A DNA stretch of 64,000 nt from Alcaligenaceae bacterium (GTDB taxonomy: Bacteria > Pseudomonadota > Gammaproteobacteria > Burkholderiales > Burkholderiaceae_B), in contig JACCEN010000001.1 of assembly GCA_013416435.1 (NCBI GenBank), positions 186,001 through 250,000 on the forward strand, in the 5' to 3' direction. Of this stretch, positions 50,597 through 59,137 are shown piece by piece; position 1 is the stretch's first letter, and each line of letters opens with the position of its first letter. The position numbers and the translations under genes are program-made. The notes beneath the pieces were generated by a model, which made no database searches, was not told the origin of the DNA, and saw only the letters and a program-made list of their open reading frames with translations.

Positions 50597-50624
50597 GCGT
50601 GCAAAGCATGAATGCTTTGCACGC
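50597..50624. repeat. Perfect 28-nt inverted repeat between nrdB and the H1-like gene
   Basis: GCGTGCAAAGCAT, GA, ATGCTTTGCACGC: a 13-bp perfect stem with a two-base centre, 37 bp after the nrdB stop. There is no T-run behind it, so it may be an operator, a processing or stabilising hairpin, or a T-less terminator. The 156-bp gap otherwise holds only the AAGGAG before the next gene. Confidence 0.7.
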
Positions 50625-50715
50625 ATGCGCCATTTGAGATGGGTCGCACACTAAACGTGGGGGCTATATCAAATGGGTGGACGTTCTCTTAGACTCGATC
50701 TCAAGGAGCAATACT

Positions 50716-51453
50716 ATGGCAACAGCCAAAAAGGCCGCAAGCAAACCGGCCGCCAAGAAAGCCGCGCCGGCAAAGAAGGCAGCAAGCGCCAAGAAAACTG
50801 CGGTAAAGAAAGTTGATGAAGTAAAGAAGACCACCGCTGCCAAGAAGTCCACCACTGCCGCAAAGAAAGCAGCAGCACCCGCCAAGAAAGCCGTAGCCAA
50901 GAAGGCCGTAGCCAAGAAAGCGGCACCCGCCAAAAAAGCCGTCGCTAAAAAAGCTGTCGCTAAAAAAGCAGCCGCCAAAAAGACCGTCGCCAAGAAAGCC
51001 GTAGCCAAGAAGGCAGCACCCGCCAAAAAGGCAGCAGTCAAGAAAGCGGCCGCCAAGAAAACCGTTGCGAAGAAGGCTGTAGCCAAGAAAGCAGCGCCTG
51101 CCAAAAAAGCCCCGGCAAAGAAAGTCGCCGTCAAGAAGGCAGCCGCCAAGAAAGCCCCCGCCGCGAAGAAAGCGGTAGCCAAAAAGGCGGCGCCGGCCAA
51201 GACACCAGCAGCCAAGAAGGCCGCTCCCGCCAAGAAAGCCGCTGCCAAGAAAGCCGCCCCAGCCGCCACGAAGGCAGCACCCGCGGCAAAGAAGGCGGTA
51301 AGCAAATCAGCGGCGCCCAAGAAGGCAGCGGCCAAGAAGCCCAGCGCAAAAGCCGCAGCCAAGGCAGCAAAGGAAACCAGCGCGGCACCTGCCGCAAAGA
51401 CCAGCGTCAATCCTGCTGCGTCCTGGCCCTTCCCCACCGGCGGCCGTCCTTAA
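50716..51453 (+). CDS. Histone H1-like Ala/Lys-rich DNA-binding protein
   Basis: The 245-residue protein is composed almost entirely of Ala, Lys, Pro and Val in repeats of the [16 protein letters not shown] type, ending [16 protein letters not shown]. It resembles the C-terminal tail of eukaryotic H1 and the H1-like proteins of Bordetella (BpH1) and relatives, which bind DNA non-specifically and affect chromatin compaction. AAGGAG stands before the ATG at 50716. The internal nucleotide repeats make its length prone to change. It is followed by a strong terminator. Confidence 0.92.
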   Translation: MATAKKAASKPAAKKAAPAKKAASAKKTAVKKVDEVKKTTAAKKSTTAAKKAAAPAKKAVAKKAVAKKAAPAKKAVAKKAVAKKAAAKKTVAKKAVAKKAAPAKKAAVKKAAAKKTVAKKAVAKKAAPAKKAPAKKVAVKKAAAKKAPAAKKAVAKKAAPAKTPAAKKAAPAKKAAAKKAAPAATKAAPAAKKAVSKSAAPKKAAAKKPSAKAAAKAAKETSAAPAAKTSVNPAASWPFPTGGRP

Positions 51454-51476
51454 CAGGCCATCTGCCAACGCCTCAA

Positions 51477-51510
51477 CAGAACTGCCCGGCAATGCCGGGC
51501 AGTTCTGTTT
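51477..51510 (+). terminator. Intrinsic terminator of the H1-like gene
   Basis: A perfect 14-bp stem, CAGAACTGCCCGGC and GCCGGGCAGTTCTG, loop AAT, followed by TTT. It lies 23 bp after the stop codon. Confidence 0.9.
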
Positions 51511-51581
51511 CAGCACCGTCTTTCATACACTCTTGCGACATGCGACAATGGCGCATCTGATATCACCCCCAAGCGCATCAC

Positions 51582-52145
51582 ATGTTCAGCGAAGCCTTGC
51601 TCTTCATCGTCAATATCATCTTCACGCTATTCGGTATCGCGCTATTGCTGCGCGCCTGGATTTTCGCCATACGCCTGCATCCCTTCAATCCCTATGCGCA
51701 AGCCGTGCTGCGCATCACCAACTGGCTGGTCCAGCCCATGCGAAGGGTGATTCCGTCCGGCAATAAAATAGACTGGCCCAGCCTGGTGGCCTGCTGGCTT
51801 GCCGCGCTGGTGTTCCTGCTGCTGACCTGGTGGCTGTTCATGGGCACGCTGCCTTCGCTGCAAAGCCTCGCGCCCGCGCTGGTCGCCGCGCTGCTCACCA
51901 TGCTCAAGTGGGCGTTCAATGTGATTCTTTGGATGACGCTCATTCAGGCGATCTTGTCATGGGTCAACCCCATGGCGCCCATCATGCCGCTGCTTCAGAC
52001 CTTGACCGCGCCCATGCTGGATCCCATCCGGCGCATCATGCCGAACCTGGGGGGGCTGGACCTTTCTCCGCTGGTGCTGCTGATCATCGCCCAGGTGGCG
52101 ATGATGTTCCTGCAAAGCATGGCGTTTTCACTTTTTGGGGTTTGA
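51582..52145 (+). CDS. YggT-family membrane protein
   Basis: The 187-residue integral membrane protein has two YggT repeats. Each has the pattern of a helix, then FNPYAQAVLRITNWLVQPMRRVIP (near residue 38) or NPMAPIMPLLQTLTAPMLDPIRRIMP (near 128), then a further helix. The family is widespread and linked to osmotic stress tolerance and, in some bacteria, to cell division or thylakoid organisation. There is no obvious operon partner; the repeat cluster follows. Confidence 0.9.
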   Translation: MFSEALLFIVNIIFTLFGIALLLRAWIFAIRLHPFNPYAQAVLRITNWLVQPMRRVIPSGNKIDWPSLVACWLAALVFLLLTWWLFMGTLPSLQSLAPALVAALLTMLKWAFNVILWMTLIQAILSWVNPMAPIMPLLQTLTAPMLDPIRRIMPNLGGLDLSPLVLLIIAQVAMMFLQSMAFSLFGV

Positions 52146-52150
52146 TTCAT

Positions 52151-52261
52151 GGGGCCAGACCCCGGCCCCCTCTTTATTGGCGGGGTCAGACCCCATGCGG
52201 GGTCTGACCCTGCAAAGCGCCATGATCAACAGGGGTCAGACCCCGTACGGGGTCTGACCCC
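52151..52261. repeat. Palindromic repeat cluster: two full copies and a diverged part copy
   Basis: A diverged part copy starts at 52151 (GGGGCCAGACCCC). Full copies lie at 52182-52211 (spacer ATGC, last base changed) and 52232-52261 (spacer GTAC, perfect). The cluster lies between the convergent yggT and glycine-zipper lipoprotein genes. Confidence 0.95.
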
Positions 52262-52268
52262 ATCGCAA

Positions 52269-52769
52269 TTACATGGGAACGACGCGGCTGGGGCCGTTGC
52301 CACTGATGATGCGCACGCGCTGGCCGGCGCGTATGGCGACATCGGCCGCCTGCGCGATGACGCGTGTTTCGCCGTTGTCGAGCTTGACCGTGATCTCGAG
52401 ACCGGCTTCCTTGCCCATCTGGTTTTCGACGGCGTTGCCGGCCATGGCGCCCAGTATGCCGCCGCCGATGGACGCCAGCACACGGCCGGTACCTCCGCCC
52501 ACGGCGCTGCCGGCCACGCCGCCAAGCGCACCGCCCGCCACCACGCCGGCGCCGCTGGTCTTGTCTTTCTGGATGGTCACATTGCGTACCGCTTCGACGG
52601 TACCCGTGCGTACGATCTGTTCGCGCTGCGCCTGCCCATAGGTATAGACGGAAGACGATGCCGTGTCGTTGGCGCAGCCCGCCAGGATGGCCATCGAACC
52701 CAGCACGGCGGCAATGGCCAGCATGCGTCCCTTGCGATTTTCTTGATTCGGTAAAGTAGTCATTGTCAT
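52269..52769 (-). CDS. Glycine-zipper outer-membrane lipoprotein, SlyB/Pcp-like
   Basis: The 166-residue lipoprotein has lipobox AILAGC at Cys32. A glycine-zipper 2TM domain (GAGVVAGGALGGVAGSAVGGGTGRVLASIGGGILGAMAGN, about residues 73-112) and a C-terminal beta domain (ITVKLDNGETRVIAQAADVAIRAGQRVRIISGNGPSRVVP) follow. This is the layout of SlyB/Pcp, which stabilises the outer membrane under Mg2+ limitation or stress. GGAG stands six bases before the ATG at 52769. Confidence 0.9.
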   Translation of the reverse strand: MTMTTLPNQENRKGRMLAIAAVLGSMAILAGCANDTASSSVYTYGQAQREQIVRTGTVEAVRNVTIQKDKTSGAGVVAGGALGGVAGSAVGGGTGRVLASIGGGILGAMAGNAVENQMGKEAGLEITVKLDNGETRVIAQAADVAIRAGQRVRIISGNGPSRVVPM

Positions 52770-52796
52770 GTAGCGCTCCTGGTAAAACGTGAAACC

Positions 52797-52853
52797 GGGG
52801 TCAGACCCCCATGCGGGGCCTGACCCCTTGGCTTGCAGGCGGGTCTGACCCCT
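52797..52853. repeat. Palindromic repeat copy (31 bp, diverged) and half copy
   Basis: A copy at 52797-52827 has a 5-nt spacer, CATGC, and one arm change. A half copy, GGGTCTGACCCC, is near 52841. It lies between the SlyB-like and PfkB genes, both on the - strand. Confidence 0.85.
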
Positions 52854-52866
52854 TGGGGTTGGCCGA

Positions 52867-53808
52867 CTACAGCAGCAGGCTGACGCCGTAATGCTTGTTC
52901 AGCACCGAGCCGATATCGGCACGTGTGGGGCGGTGGTTCTGTGGGCCTCTGGAGGCAATTTTAAGGCCGCCCATTACATTCGCCAAACGGCAGGCGTCCT
53001 CGAGATCCCAATTTTGTGTAAGCCCATACAACAGCCCCGCGCGATGGGCGTCGCCGCAACCCGTGGGGTCGACGACCTGGTCCACCTTGATGGCATCGAT
53101 ATGTGTCTGGGCACCGTCGGCATACAAGGTGGCGCCCTCGCCGCCGCGGGTAATCACGACCGCGCGCAGGCCACCGGCGATCTGGGCCATGCTGCGTCCC
53201 GTGCGCTGTTCAACGACACTGGCCTCGTAATCATTTGCAGCCAGGATGTCGGCAAGGCTCAGCATCTCGTTGATGTCATCGCCGGAGAACAGCGGCATTG
53301 CCTGGCCTAGATCGAAGATGAAGGGGATGCCCTGCTGATGCAAGCGGCGCGCATGCGCGAACATGCCGTCTTTGGCATCCGGCGCCACGATACCCCAGCA
53401 TGCCTGCTGGCCGGTCAAGTCGTTCTCGGCGGAACGCATCATTGCGCCCGGATGGAACGACGCGATCTGGTTGTTGTCCAGGTCGGTCGTAATGAAGCAC
53501 TGTGGGGTATACATGTCGGCCAATACACGAATCCGGCTCGTATCGATGCCCAATTGCTCCATGTAAAGAATGTAGTCCGCCGCATCCGCGCCCACGGTTC
53601 CGACCGGTATCGGATTGCCGCCGAGCAGCCTCAGGTTGTAAGCGATGTTGCCTGCGCATCCCCCGTACTCCTTGCGCATGCTGGGCACAAAAAAAGACAC
53701 GCTGAGCGACTGAACGCTGTCGGCGAGGATATGGTCCTTGAAATGGCCTTCGAACACGGCGATCGTGTCGAACGCCACGGAACCGCACACCAATACTTTA
53801 TCCGTCAT
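52867..53808 (-). CDS. PfkB-family carbohydrate/nucleoside kinase
   Basis: The 313-residue ribokinase-superfamily kinase has the N-terminal LVCGSVAFDTI strand and lid, the GGCAGNIAYNLRLLGGNPIPVGTVG motif near residue 50 (PfkB signature 1), and DPTGCGDAHRAGLLYGL near 250 (signature 2 with the catalytic Asp). The anion-hole motif is GCGD rather than the usual GAGD. The close match to adenosine kinase-like members suggests a sugar or nucleoside substrate, not determined here. It is the last gene of accB-accC-prmA-DUF3426-pfkB. Confidence 0.88.
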   Translation of the reverse strand: MTDKVLVCGSVAFDTIAVFEGHFKDHILADSVQSLSVSFFVPSMRKEYGGCAGNIAYNLRLLGGNPIPVGTVGADAADYILYMEQLGIDTSRIRVLADMYTPQCFITTDLDNNQIASFHPGAMMRSAENDLTGQQACWGIVAPDAKDGMFAHARRLHQQGIPFIFDLGQAMPLFSGDDINEMLSLADILAANDYEASVVEQRTGRSMAQIAGGLRAVVITRGGEGATLYADGAQTHIDAIKVDQVVDPTGCGDAHRAGLLYGLTQNWDLEDACRLANVMGGLKIASRGPQNHRPTRADIGSVLNKHYGVSLLL

Positions 53809-53817
53809 TACATGACC

Positions 53818-54864
53818 TTATTGAAAGAATTTGTCGAGCTGATACCCATTGACTTTCAGACCGTCCAGCTTGATCGGCAGACTGACAGTCAGTTCGCTGG
53901 ATGCCGGAAACGGCCGGCTCAGGGTATCAGGCGCCAGGTATTCCGTGGGTGTAAGATTTTTCCTGACGACGAGCGTACCGGAGAAGTCCTTGAGATCCAG
54001 CACCATGGTCGGCCATTCTTGTGGCTTGTCGTAAGCGTTGCGCAAGGTGAACTGAAGCGTCATCCGGCTTTCCGCTTCCGGCGCGCTACCACCCGGCCGC
54101 GTCGGCGTCGCGCGCAAGGCCGAGCTCGTGACACTGATCTGATCGATGCGGCGCGAATAAGGCACCTTGCATGCAAGCGAGACGCAGGCCTGCTCCAGCA
54201 TGGGTCGCAAAGCTGGAACCTGATTGGCGATCTGCGCGCGGTACACGTACAAGGCCTGCCCGGCCAGCAACAGCAATCCGGACAGTATCAGCACGCCCCA
54301 GAATACCCTCGCCAATGATGACGAGCCGGCGGCATGCCCCTCCAGAAACTCGTCGCGCTCAGGGCCTGGCGCCGAAGCCGGTGCCCGGCGGCGGGGTTCG
54401 ATGTAGATCGATCCGCCGCCGATGCGCGGGTCTGTTGCGGTCGACGCGGCGACCACCGGGCCGACGCTCGGCTCCTTCGCGCCATGCTCCGGGTCGGACG
54501 CGCCGATCTTGAATACCGGATCCTGCCGGCTGTCAGGCGCCTGGGCGCCGGCCGTCGCGGAGATCGTGAATCGGCCTGTGCCGACGTCTTCCGCATGACG
54601 GGCCGCAGGCGCTGGACGCACGGGCGCTTCACTCGCGCTGCGCGCCGGTATGATAAGCGGCGGCGCCACCGGCGGCCGCGCGGCGGGCACCATGAGTTCC
54701 GGCTCCGCTGGCGTGGAGGACTTGTCGGTCTCAACGACGGCCTCGTAGCCATCAAAGATATGCGCGCAGTTGATGCAGCGGATGAAACCCTTGCGGAGTT
54801 GCAGCTGCTGCAGAGTCGCGGAAAATGTGGTGCCGCATTGTGGGCAGCGGGTGGTCAGTTCCAT
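53818..54864 (-). CDS. DUF3426 protein with N-terminal zinc ribbon
   Basis: The 348-residue protein starts with a zinc ribbon of the MJ0042 type (MELTTRCPQCGTTFSATLQQLQLRKGFIRCINCAHIFDGYEAVV, four Cys). A long low-complexity Pro/Ala-rich linker (about residues 50-165), one membrane helix near 185-207 (VFWGVLILSGLLLLAGQALYVYRA) and a C-terminal DUF3426 domain (SSALRATPTRPGGSAPEAESRMTLQFTLRNAYDKPQEWPTMVLDL) follow. The zinc ribbon faces the cytoplasm and the DUF3426 domain the periplasm. The function is unknown. It lies 26 bp after prmA and 9 bp before pfkB. Confidence 0.9.
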   Translation of the reverse strand: MELTTRCPQCGTTFSATLQQLQLRKGFIRCINCAHIFDGYEAVVETDKSSTPAEPELMVPAARPPVAPPLIIPARSASEAPVRPAPAARHAEDVGTGRFTISATAGAQAPDSRQDPVFKIGASDPEHGAKEPSVGPVVAASTATDPRIGGGSIYIEPRRRAPASAPGPERDEFLEGHAAGSSSLARVFWGVLILSGLLLLAGQALYVYRAQIANQVPALRPMLEQACVSLACKVPYSRRIDQISVTSSALRATPTRPGGSAPEAESRMTLQFTLRNAYDKPQEWPTMVLDLKDFSGTLVVRKNLTPTEYLAPDTLSRPFPASSELTVSLPIKLDGLKVNGYQLDKFFQ

Positions 54865-54890
54865 AGACGTAAACCATTAACCCTGCATCT

Positions 54891-55823
54891 TCAGGCTGCC
54901 CGTTTGCCATGCAGGCAGACCCAGCCGTCACGGGCGCGCCAAACGCTCATTGCCAGCCACGGCGCATAGGCCTGGGCGACGTCTTCGGCTTGCCGCTCCA
55001 GCACGCCGGACAGCACCAGGTCGCCGCCGGGCGCAACGCGGTTGGCCAGCATCGGCGCGAGGACCTTGAGGGGATTGGACAGAATATTGGCCACGACGAC
55101 CTGGAATCCTCCGTCGGGCAGGGCGTCCGGCAGCATGGCATCGATCCGGACACGGTTGATTTCCGCGTTATCGCTCGAAGACTGTACCGCCTGCTCATCG
55201 ATGTCGATGGCGGCAATCCGGCCAGCGCCAAGCTTGGCCGCCGCAATCGCCAATATGCCGGAACCGCAGCCGTAATCCAGTACCGTGGACCCGGGTTGAA
55301 GGTGCGCCGCCAGCCATTCCAGGCATAGATGCGTGGTGGGGTGGCTGCCCGTGCCGAACGCGAGGCCCGGATCGAGTTCGATATGGATCAGCCCGTTGTC
55401 CGCCGCGCCGTGGCCGATGGCGGCGCGAGGCACATCGGGGTTGTCGCGATGCCAGCTTGGAACGATCCAGATGCGCTCCGATACCTGTATGGGACTGAAC
55501 TGCTGTTGGGTCAGGCGTACCCAGTCCGCGTCGGGGACATCGCGCAGCACGCAGTCTTCGTCCTTGTAGTCCGCCACGCCGGCGTCGCGGACCTGCTCCA
55601 GCAGTTGCCCATGATCCAGTCCGTCCGGCAGGAGCGCCACGACACGGTTGCTGCGCCATGCCTGCACGGCGGGCTCCAGCCCGGGCTCGCCGAACAAAGG
55701 CTGCTCGGCGGCGGTGTCGCCGTCAGCATCTTCAACCGATACCGAAAGCACACCGGCTTCAAGCAATGCATCGGACAGAGCTTCGGCTTGTGCTTCGGGG
55801 CAAATGAGCACGAGTTCGCGCAT
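54891..55823 (-). CDS. prmA: Ribosomal protein L11 methyltransferase
   Basis: Methylates L11 with S-adenosylmethionine. The 310 residues comprise an N-terminal L11-recognition domain and a Rossmann methyltransferase domain, with [16 protein letters not shown] near residue 157 and [20 protein letters not shown] near 181-200 (SAM motif I), then [15 protein letters not shown]. The start is at the ATG 55823 ([11 protein letters not shown]), preceded by GGAAG; an ATG four codons upstream is less likely. It follows accC by 61 bp. Confidence 0.95.
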   Translation of the reverse strand: MRELVLICPEAQAEALSDALLEAGVLSVSVEDADGDTAAEQPLFGEPGLEPAVQAWRSNRVVALLPDGLDHGQLLEQVRDAGVADYKDEDCVLRDVPDADWVRLTQQQFSPIQVSERIWIVPSWHRDNPDVPRAAIGHGAADNGLIHIELDPGLAFGTGSHPTTHLCLEWLAAHLQPGSTVLDYGCGSGILAIAAAKLGAGRIAAIDIDEQAVQSSSDNAEINRVRIDAMLPDALPDGGFQVVVANILSNPLKVLAPMLANRVAPGGDLVLSGVLERQAEDVAQAYAPWLAMSVWRARDGWVCLHGKRAA

Positions 55824-55884
55824 AGTGACTTCCATAGTCAGAACAGGGGCTCCGCCCCTGTTCTTTTAAAACAAATTCGAACCG

Positions 55885-57231
55885 TCAGGGCCGCTGAGAA
55901 AGCTTGTGCTCCAGATAATGGATGCTGGTGCCCCCCTCGCGGAAACGCACGTCCTGCATGAGTTCGCGGTGCAAGGCAATATTCGTCTGGACGCCCTCGA
56001 CCACCATTTCGGACAAGGCGATATCCATCCGCGCGATAGCCTGCTCGCGTGTTTCGCCGTAGGTGATCAGTTTGGCGATCATGGAATCGTAGTTGGGTGG
56101 AACCGTATAGCCGCTGAATACGTGGGAATCCATCCGGACACCCGGACCGCCCGGCGTATGCCAGTTGGTGATGCGGCCGGGACTGGGCGTGAACTTGAAG
56201 GGATCTTCGGCGTTGATCCGGCATTCGATGGCATGGCCTTTGAATTCGATATCGCGCTGGCGCAGCGTGAACTTCTTGCCCGCGGCAATGAGTATCTGCT
56301 GCTGCACGAGGTCGATGCCCGTGATCATTTCGGTGACCGTGTGCTCGACCTGAATGCGCGTATTCATTTCGATGAAATAGAACTCGCCGTTTTCATACAG
56401 GAATTCAAACGTACCGGCACCCCGGTAGTTGATCTTGCGGCAGGCTTCCGCGCAACGGTCGCCGATACGTTCGATGAGACGGCGCGCGATGCCCGGCGCG
56501 GGCGCCTCTTCGATGACCTTCTGGTGGCGTCGCTGCATGGAGCAGTCGCGCTCGCCAAGCCAGAGCGCATTGCGTCCGCCGTCGGCCAGCACCTGGATCT
56601 CGATATGGCGAGGATTCTCGAGGAATTTCTCCATATAGACTTCAGGATTGTTGAACGCGGCGCCTGCTTCGGTGCGGGTCGTGGCCACCGCAGTCAGCAG
56701 CGCGGCTTCGGTATACACCACGCGCATGCCGCGACCGCCGCCGCCGCCCGCGGCCTTGATGATCACCGGATAGCCGACCTGACGCGCAATCTTGATGATT
56801 TCCTCGGGATCGTCGGGCAAGGCGCCCTCCGAACCCGGAACCACCGGCACGCCGGCTTCGATCATGGCGTGCTTGGCGCAGACCTTGTCGCCCATGATGC
56901 GTATCGATTCCGGACGCGGGCCGATGAACACGAAGCCGCTTTTCTCGACGCGTTCGGCAAAATCCGCGTTCTCAGCCAGGAAACCGTATCCGGGATGGAT
57001 GGCTTCGGCATCGGTCACCTCGGCCGCCGAAATGATGGCCGGCATGTTCAGGTAGCTGTCGCGGGCCGGCGCTGGGCCGATGCACACGGACTCGTCGGCC
57101 AGACGCACGTACTTTGCGTCCCGATCGGCTTCCGAGTGCACCACCACCGTCTTGATGCCCAGTTCGCGGCAGGCGCGCTGTATGCGCAGGGCGATCTCGC
57201 CGCGATTGGCAATGAGGATTTTTTCAAACAT
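55885..57231 (-). CDS. accC: Biotin carboxylase subunit of acetyl-CoA carboxylase
   Basis: ATP-grasp enzyme that carboxylates biotin on AccB at the start of fatty acid synthesis. The 448 residues begin [25 protein letters not shown]. The ATP-binding glycine loop is [15 protein letters not shown] near residue 160. [19 protein letters not shown] near 230 and [33 protein letters not shown] near 270-300 carry catalytic residues. It follows accB by 3 bp. Confidence 0.97.
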   Translation of the reverse strand: MFEKILIANRGEIALRIQRACRELGIKTVVVHSEADRDAKYVRLADESVCIGPAPARDSYLNMPAIISAAEVTDAEAIHPGYGFLAENADFAERVEKSGFVFIGPRPESIRIMGDKVCAKHAMIEAGVPVVPGSEGALPDDPEEIIKIARQVGYPVIIKAAGGGGGRGMRVVYTEAALLTAVATTRTEAGAAFNNPEVYMEKFLENPRHIEIQVLADGGRNALWLGERDCSMQRRHQKVIEEAPAPGIARRLIERIGDRCAEACRKINYRGAGTFEFLYENGEFYFIEMNTRIQVEHTVTEMITGIDLVQQQILIAAGKKFTLRQRDIEFKGHAIECRINAEDPFKFTPSPGRITNWHTPGGPGVRMDSHVFSGYTVPPNYDSMIAKLITYGETREQAIARMDIALSEMVVEGVQTNIALHRELMQDVRFREGGTSIHYLEHKLSQRP

Positions 57232-57234
57232 GAA

Positions 57235-57690
57235 TTAGCCAATAACAAACAAGGGTTGACCGTATTCGACAGGCTCGCCGTTCTCGACCAGGATTTCCTT
57301 GATGACGCCCGCCTTGTCGGCCTCGATTTCGTTCAGCAGTTTCATGGCTTCAATAATGCAGAGGGGCTCGCCTTCCTTGACGGCCTGGCCGACTTCGACG
57401 AATGGCGACGCGCCGGGATTCGGCGCGCGGTAGAACGTGCCGACCATGGGTGCCTTGATGACATGGCCGGCAGGCGCCGCTGCGGCGGCCGGTGCCGGAG
57501 CTGCCGCGGGTGCCGGCGCGGGAGCCGCGGCGGCCGCTTCGGGCACATAGGCGACGGGCTGTACCGCCTGCGAGAACTTGACGATCCGGACCTTGCCTTC
57601 GCCCTCGGTGATTTCGAGTTCGGCAATACCCGACTCGGCGACGAGATCGATCAAGGTTTTGAGTTTTCTTAAGTCCATAAAACTTCCCAT
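57235..57690 (-). CDS. accB: Biotin carboxyl carrier protein of acetyl-CoA carboxylase
   Basis: Carries biotin between AccC and the transferase. The N-terminal part [34 protein letters not shown] precedes an Ala/Pro linker (about residues 51-75). The biotinyl domain has Lys117 in the [14 protein letters not shown] motif. A strong GGAGG before the ATG at 57690 favours [10 protein letters not shown] as the start (151 residues) over the Met four codons later. It follows aroQ by 69 bp. Confidence 0.96.
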   Translation of the reverse strand: MGSFMDLRKLKTLIDLVAESGIAELEITEGEGKVRIVKFSQAVQPVAYVPEAAAAAPAPAPAAAPAPAAAAAPAGHVIKAPMVGTFYRAPNPGASPFVEVGQAVKEGEPLCIIEAMKLLNEIEADKAGVIKEILVENGEPVEYGQPLFVIG

Positions 57691-57759
57691 GGCGCTCCTC
57701 CGTGGACATCGCACAGAGTGAACGTTGATGATGATTAATAAGTAAGGAGGAACCCCGCC

Positions 57760-58194
57760 TCAGTGGGCCAAGGCATACTGCAAGGCGGCTTCGTATCCGA
57801 AAGCGCCCAGCCCGGCCACGACGCCTTGCGCAACATCCGACAGATAGGATGCGTGACGGAAGGGCTCCCGCTTATATACGTTGGATAAATGCACTTCGAC
57901 AAAAGGTATGTGGACCGCGCTCAATGCGTCGCGCAGCGCAACACTGGTATGCGTGTACGCCGCGGCATTGACGATGATGAAATCGACCGATTCCTGGCGC
58001 GCCGCCTGGATGCGATCGACCAGCTCGCCTTCGTGATTGCTTTGAAACACGCTGCATGCGGCGCCGCTGCCAGCCGCCAGTTGCTGCAGGCGCTGATTGA
58101 TGTCATCCAGGGTTTGCCGGCCATAGATTTCTGGCTCGCGCGTGCCGAGCAGGTTCAGATTAGGGCCATGCAAAACGAGAATGTGCTGCGCCAT
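57760..58194 (-). CDS. aroQ: Type II 3-dehydroquinate dehydratase
   Basis: Third step of the shikimate pathway, dehydrating 3-dehydroquinate. The 144-residue class II enzyme has [20 protein letters not shown] at the N-terminus, with the catalytic Arg and Tyr in the flexible lid, [20 protein letters not shown] near residue 75, and the active-site His in [18 protein letters not shown] near 100. It lies just upstream of accB, as in other betaproteobacteria. Confidence 0.96.
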   Translation of the reverse strand: MAQHILVLHGPNLNLLGTREPEIYGRQTLDDINQRLQQLAAGSGAACSVFQSNHEGELVDRIQAARQESVDFIIVNAAAYTHTSVALRDALSAVHIPFVEVHLSNVYKREPFRHASYLSDVAQGVVAGLGAFGYEAALQYALAH

Positions 58195-58258
58195 TGCGAA
58201 TATTTGGTAAAGACAGATCGTCTTTTTACGCTAAAAAGCGGTATTTGTCCATTAAACA

Positions 58259-58342
58259 GGGGCCAGACCCCGTACGGGGTCCGACCCCGACGTACGGTGC
58301 CTGCAATGCGATGGGGTCAGGCCCCATGCGGGGTCGGACCCC
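58259..58342. repeat. Palindromic repeat pair, diverged
   Basis: Copies at 58259-58288 (spacer GTAC, C changes in both arms) and 58313-58342 (spacer ATGC, two unmatched arm changes). The pair lies between the aroQ start and the TlpA-like gene, both on the - strand. Confidence 0.9.
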
Positions 58343-58382
58343 GGATCATGAGTTTCCAGGTCGGCCAATGCCCTAGCGGTTC

Positions 58383-58892
58383 TCAGCTGATTTCGGCGAT
58401 GTAGGCGTCGAGCTCTTCAGGCTTGATCTGCCCCAGAAAATGCCGGAGTTCCCGCCCGTCCTTGTCGAAAACCACGGTAAACGGCAAGCCGCCATTCTTA
58501 TTGCCCAGATCGCGCATCAGCTTGATGCCGCCATGACCGGCGACAAGCAGCGGATAGGATACCTGAACCTTCTGCCCGAACTTTTCGACATTGGCGGCGG
58601 TATCGACGGCAAGGCCCACGAAATGGACCCCCGTATGCTTTTTATGCAGTGCATCCAGATCCGGCATTTCCTTCACGCAGGGCGGACACCAGGTGGCCCA
58701 GAAATTGAGCACCACCGGCTTGCCCAGGTAACTGCGGAACGGTGTGTCGGCTCCAGAGGGTGTGGGGAACGCGTTGGCGTAAAAAGCATGGGGAGGCAGC
58801 GCGGTGGCGCGCGCCACCGGCACAATGCCGGAAAGTCCCGCCGCAATAATAGGGGCCAGCGAGGCCCGGCGCAGAAATTCTCGCCGTTTCAT
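58383..58892 (-). CDS. TlpA-like thioredoxin-fold protein with Tat-type signal
   Basis: The 169-residue secreted thiol-disulfide protein starts MKRREFLRRASLAPIIAAGLSG, a twin-arginine-like signal ending near ARA. The thioredoxin fold carries the active-site WCPPC at residues 68-72 (VVLNFWATWCPPCVKEMPDLDALHKKH) and the cis-Pro region GLPFTVVFDKDGRELRHFLG. Similar proteins reduce periplasmic cysteines in cytochrome c maturation or similar pathways; the partner is unknown. The ATG at 58892 is chosen over an upstream in-frame ATG because the signal starts there. Confidence 0.9.
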   Translation of the reverse strand: MKRREFLRRASLAPIIAAGLSGIVPVARATALPPHAFYANAFPTPSGADTPFRSYLGKPVVLNFWATWCPPCVKEMPDLDALHKKHTGVHFVGLAVDTAANVEKFGQKVQVSYPLLVAGHGGIKLMRDLGNKNGGLPFTVVFDKDGRELRHFLGQIKPEELDAYIAEIS

Positions 58893-58955
58893 GATGGACC
58901 TGTAATAAATGACCATATCCTGTCAATCATAGCATCCGTCCCGTTGGATGCCGGG

Positions 58956-59093
58956 GGGGTCAGACCCCATGCGGGGTCTGATCCCGACGCTTTTCCCCGA
59001 TGCTGTGGTGATAGGGGGGTCAGACCCCGTACGGGGTCTGACCCCAGCGCTGCACAGGCCGAAGGGGCCGGACCCCGCATGGGGTCCGGCCCC
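58956..59093. repeat. Palindromic repeat triplet
   Basis: Copies at 58956-58985 (spacer ATGC), 59016-59045 (spacer GTAC, perfect) and 59064-59093 (spacer GCAT). The third has both arms changed in a paired way (GGGGCCGGACCCC and GGGGTCCGGCCCC), so it stays palindromic. The triplet lies between the divergent tlpA-like and mpl genes, in the likely promoter region. Confidence 0.95.
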
Positions 59094-59137
59094 GGAACGC
59101 CTTCCCTTGTGACTACAATATGCGCCGGAGGAAAAAA

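Noticed and set aside
55906-57672. Long + strand open frame opposite accC and accB
   Set aside because: Shadow of two well-supported genes.
58956-59093. CRISPR-like array from three regularly spaced repeats
   Set aside because: Spacing between copies is short and uneven (about 30 and 18 bp), the units are palindromes shared across the window, and no cas genes are present.
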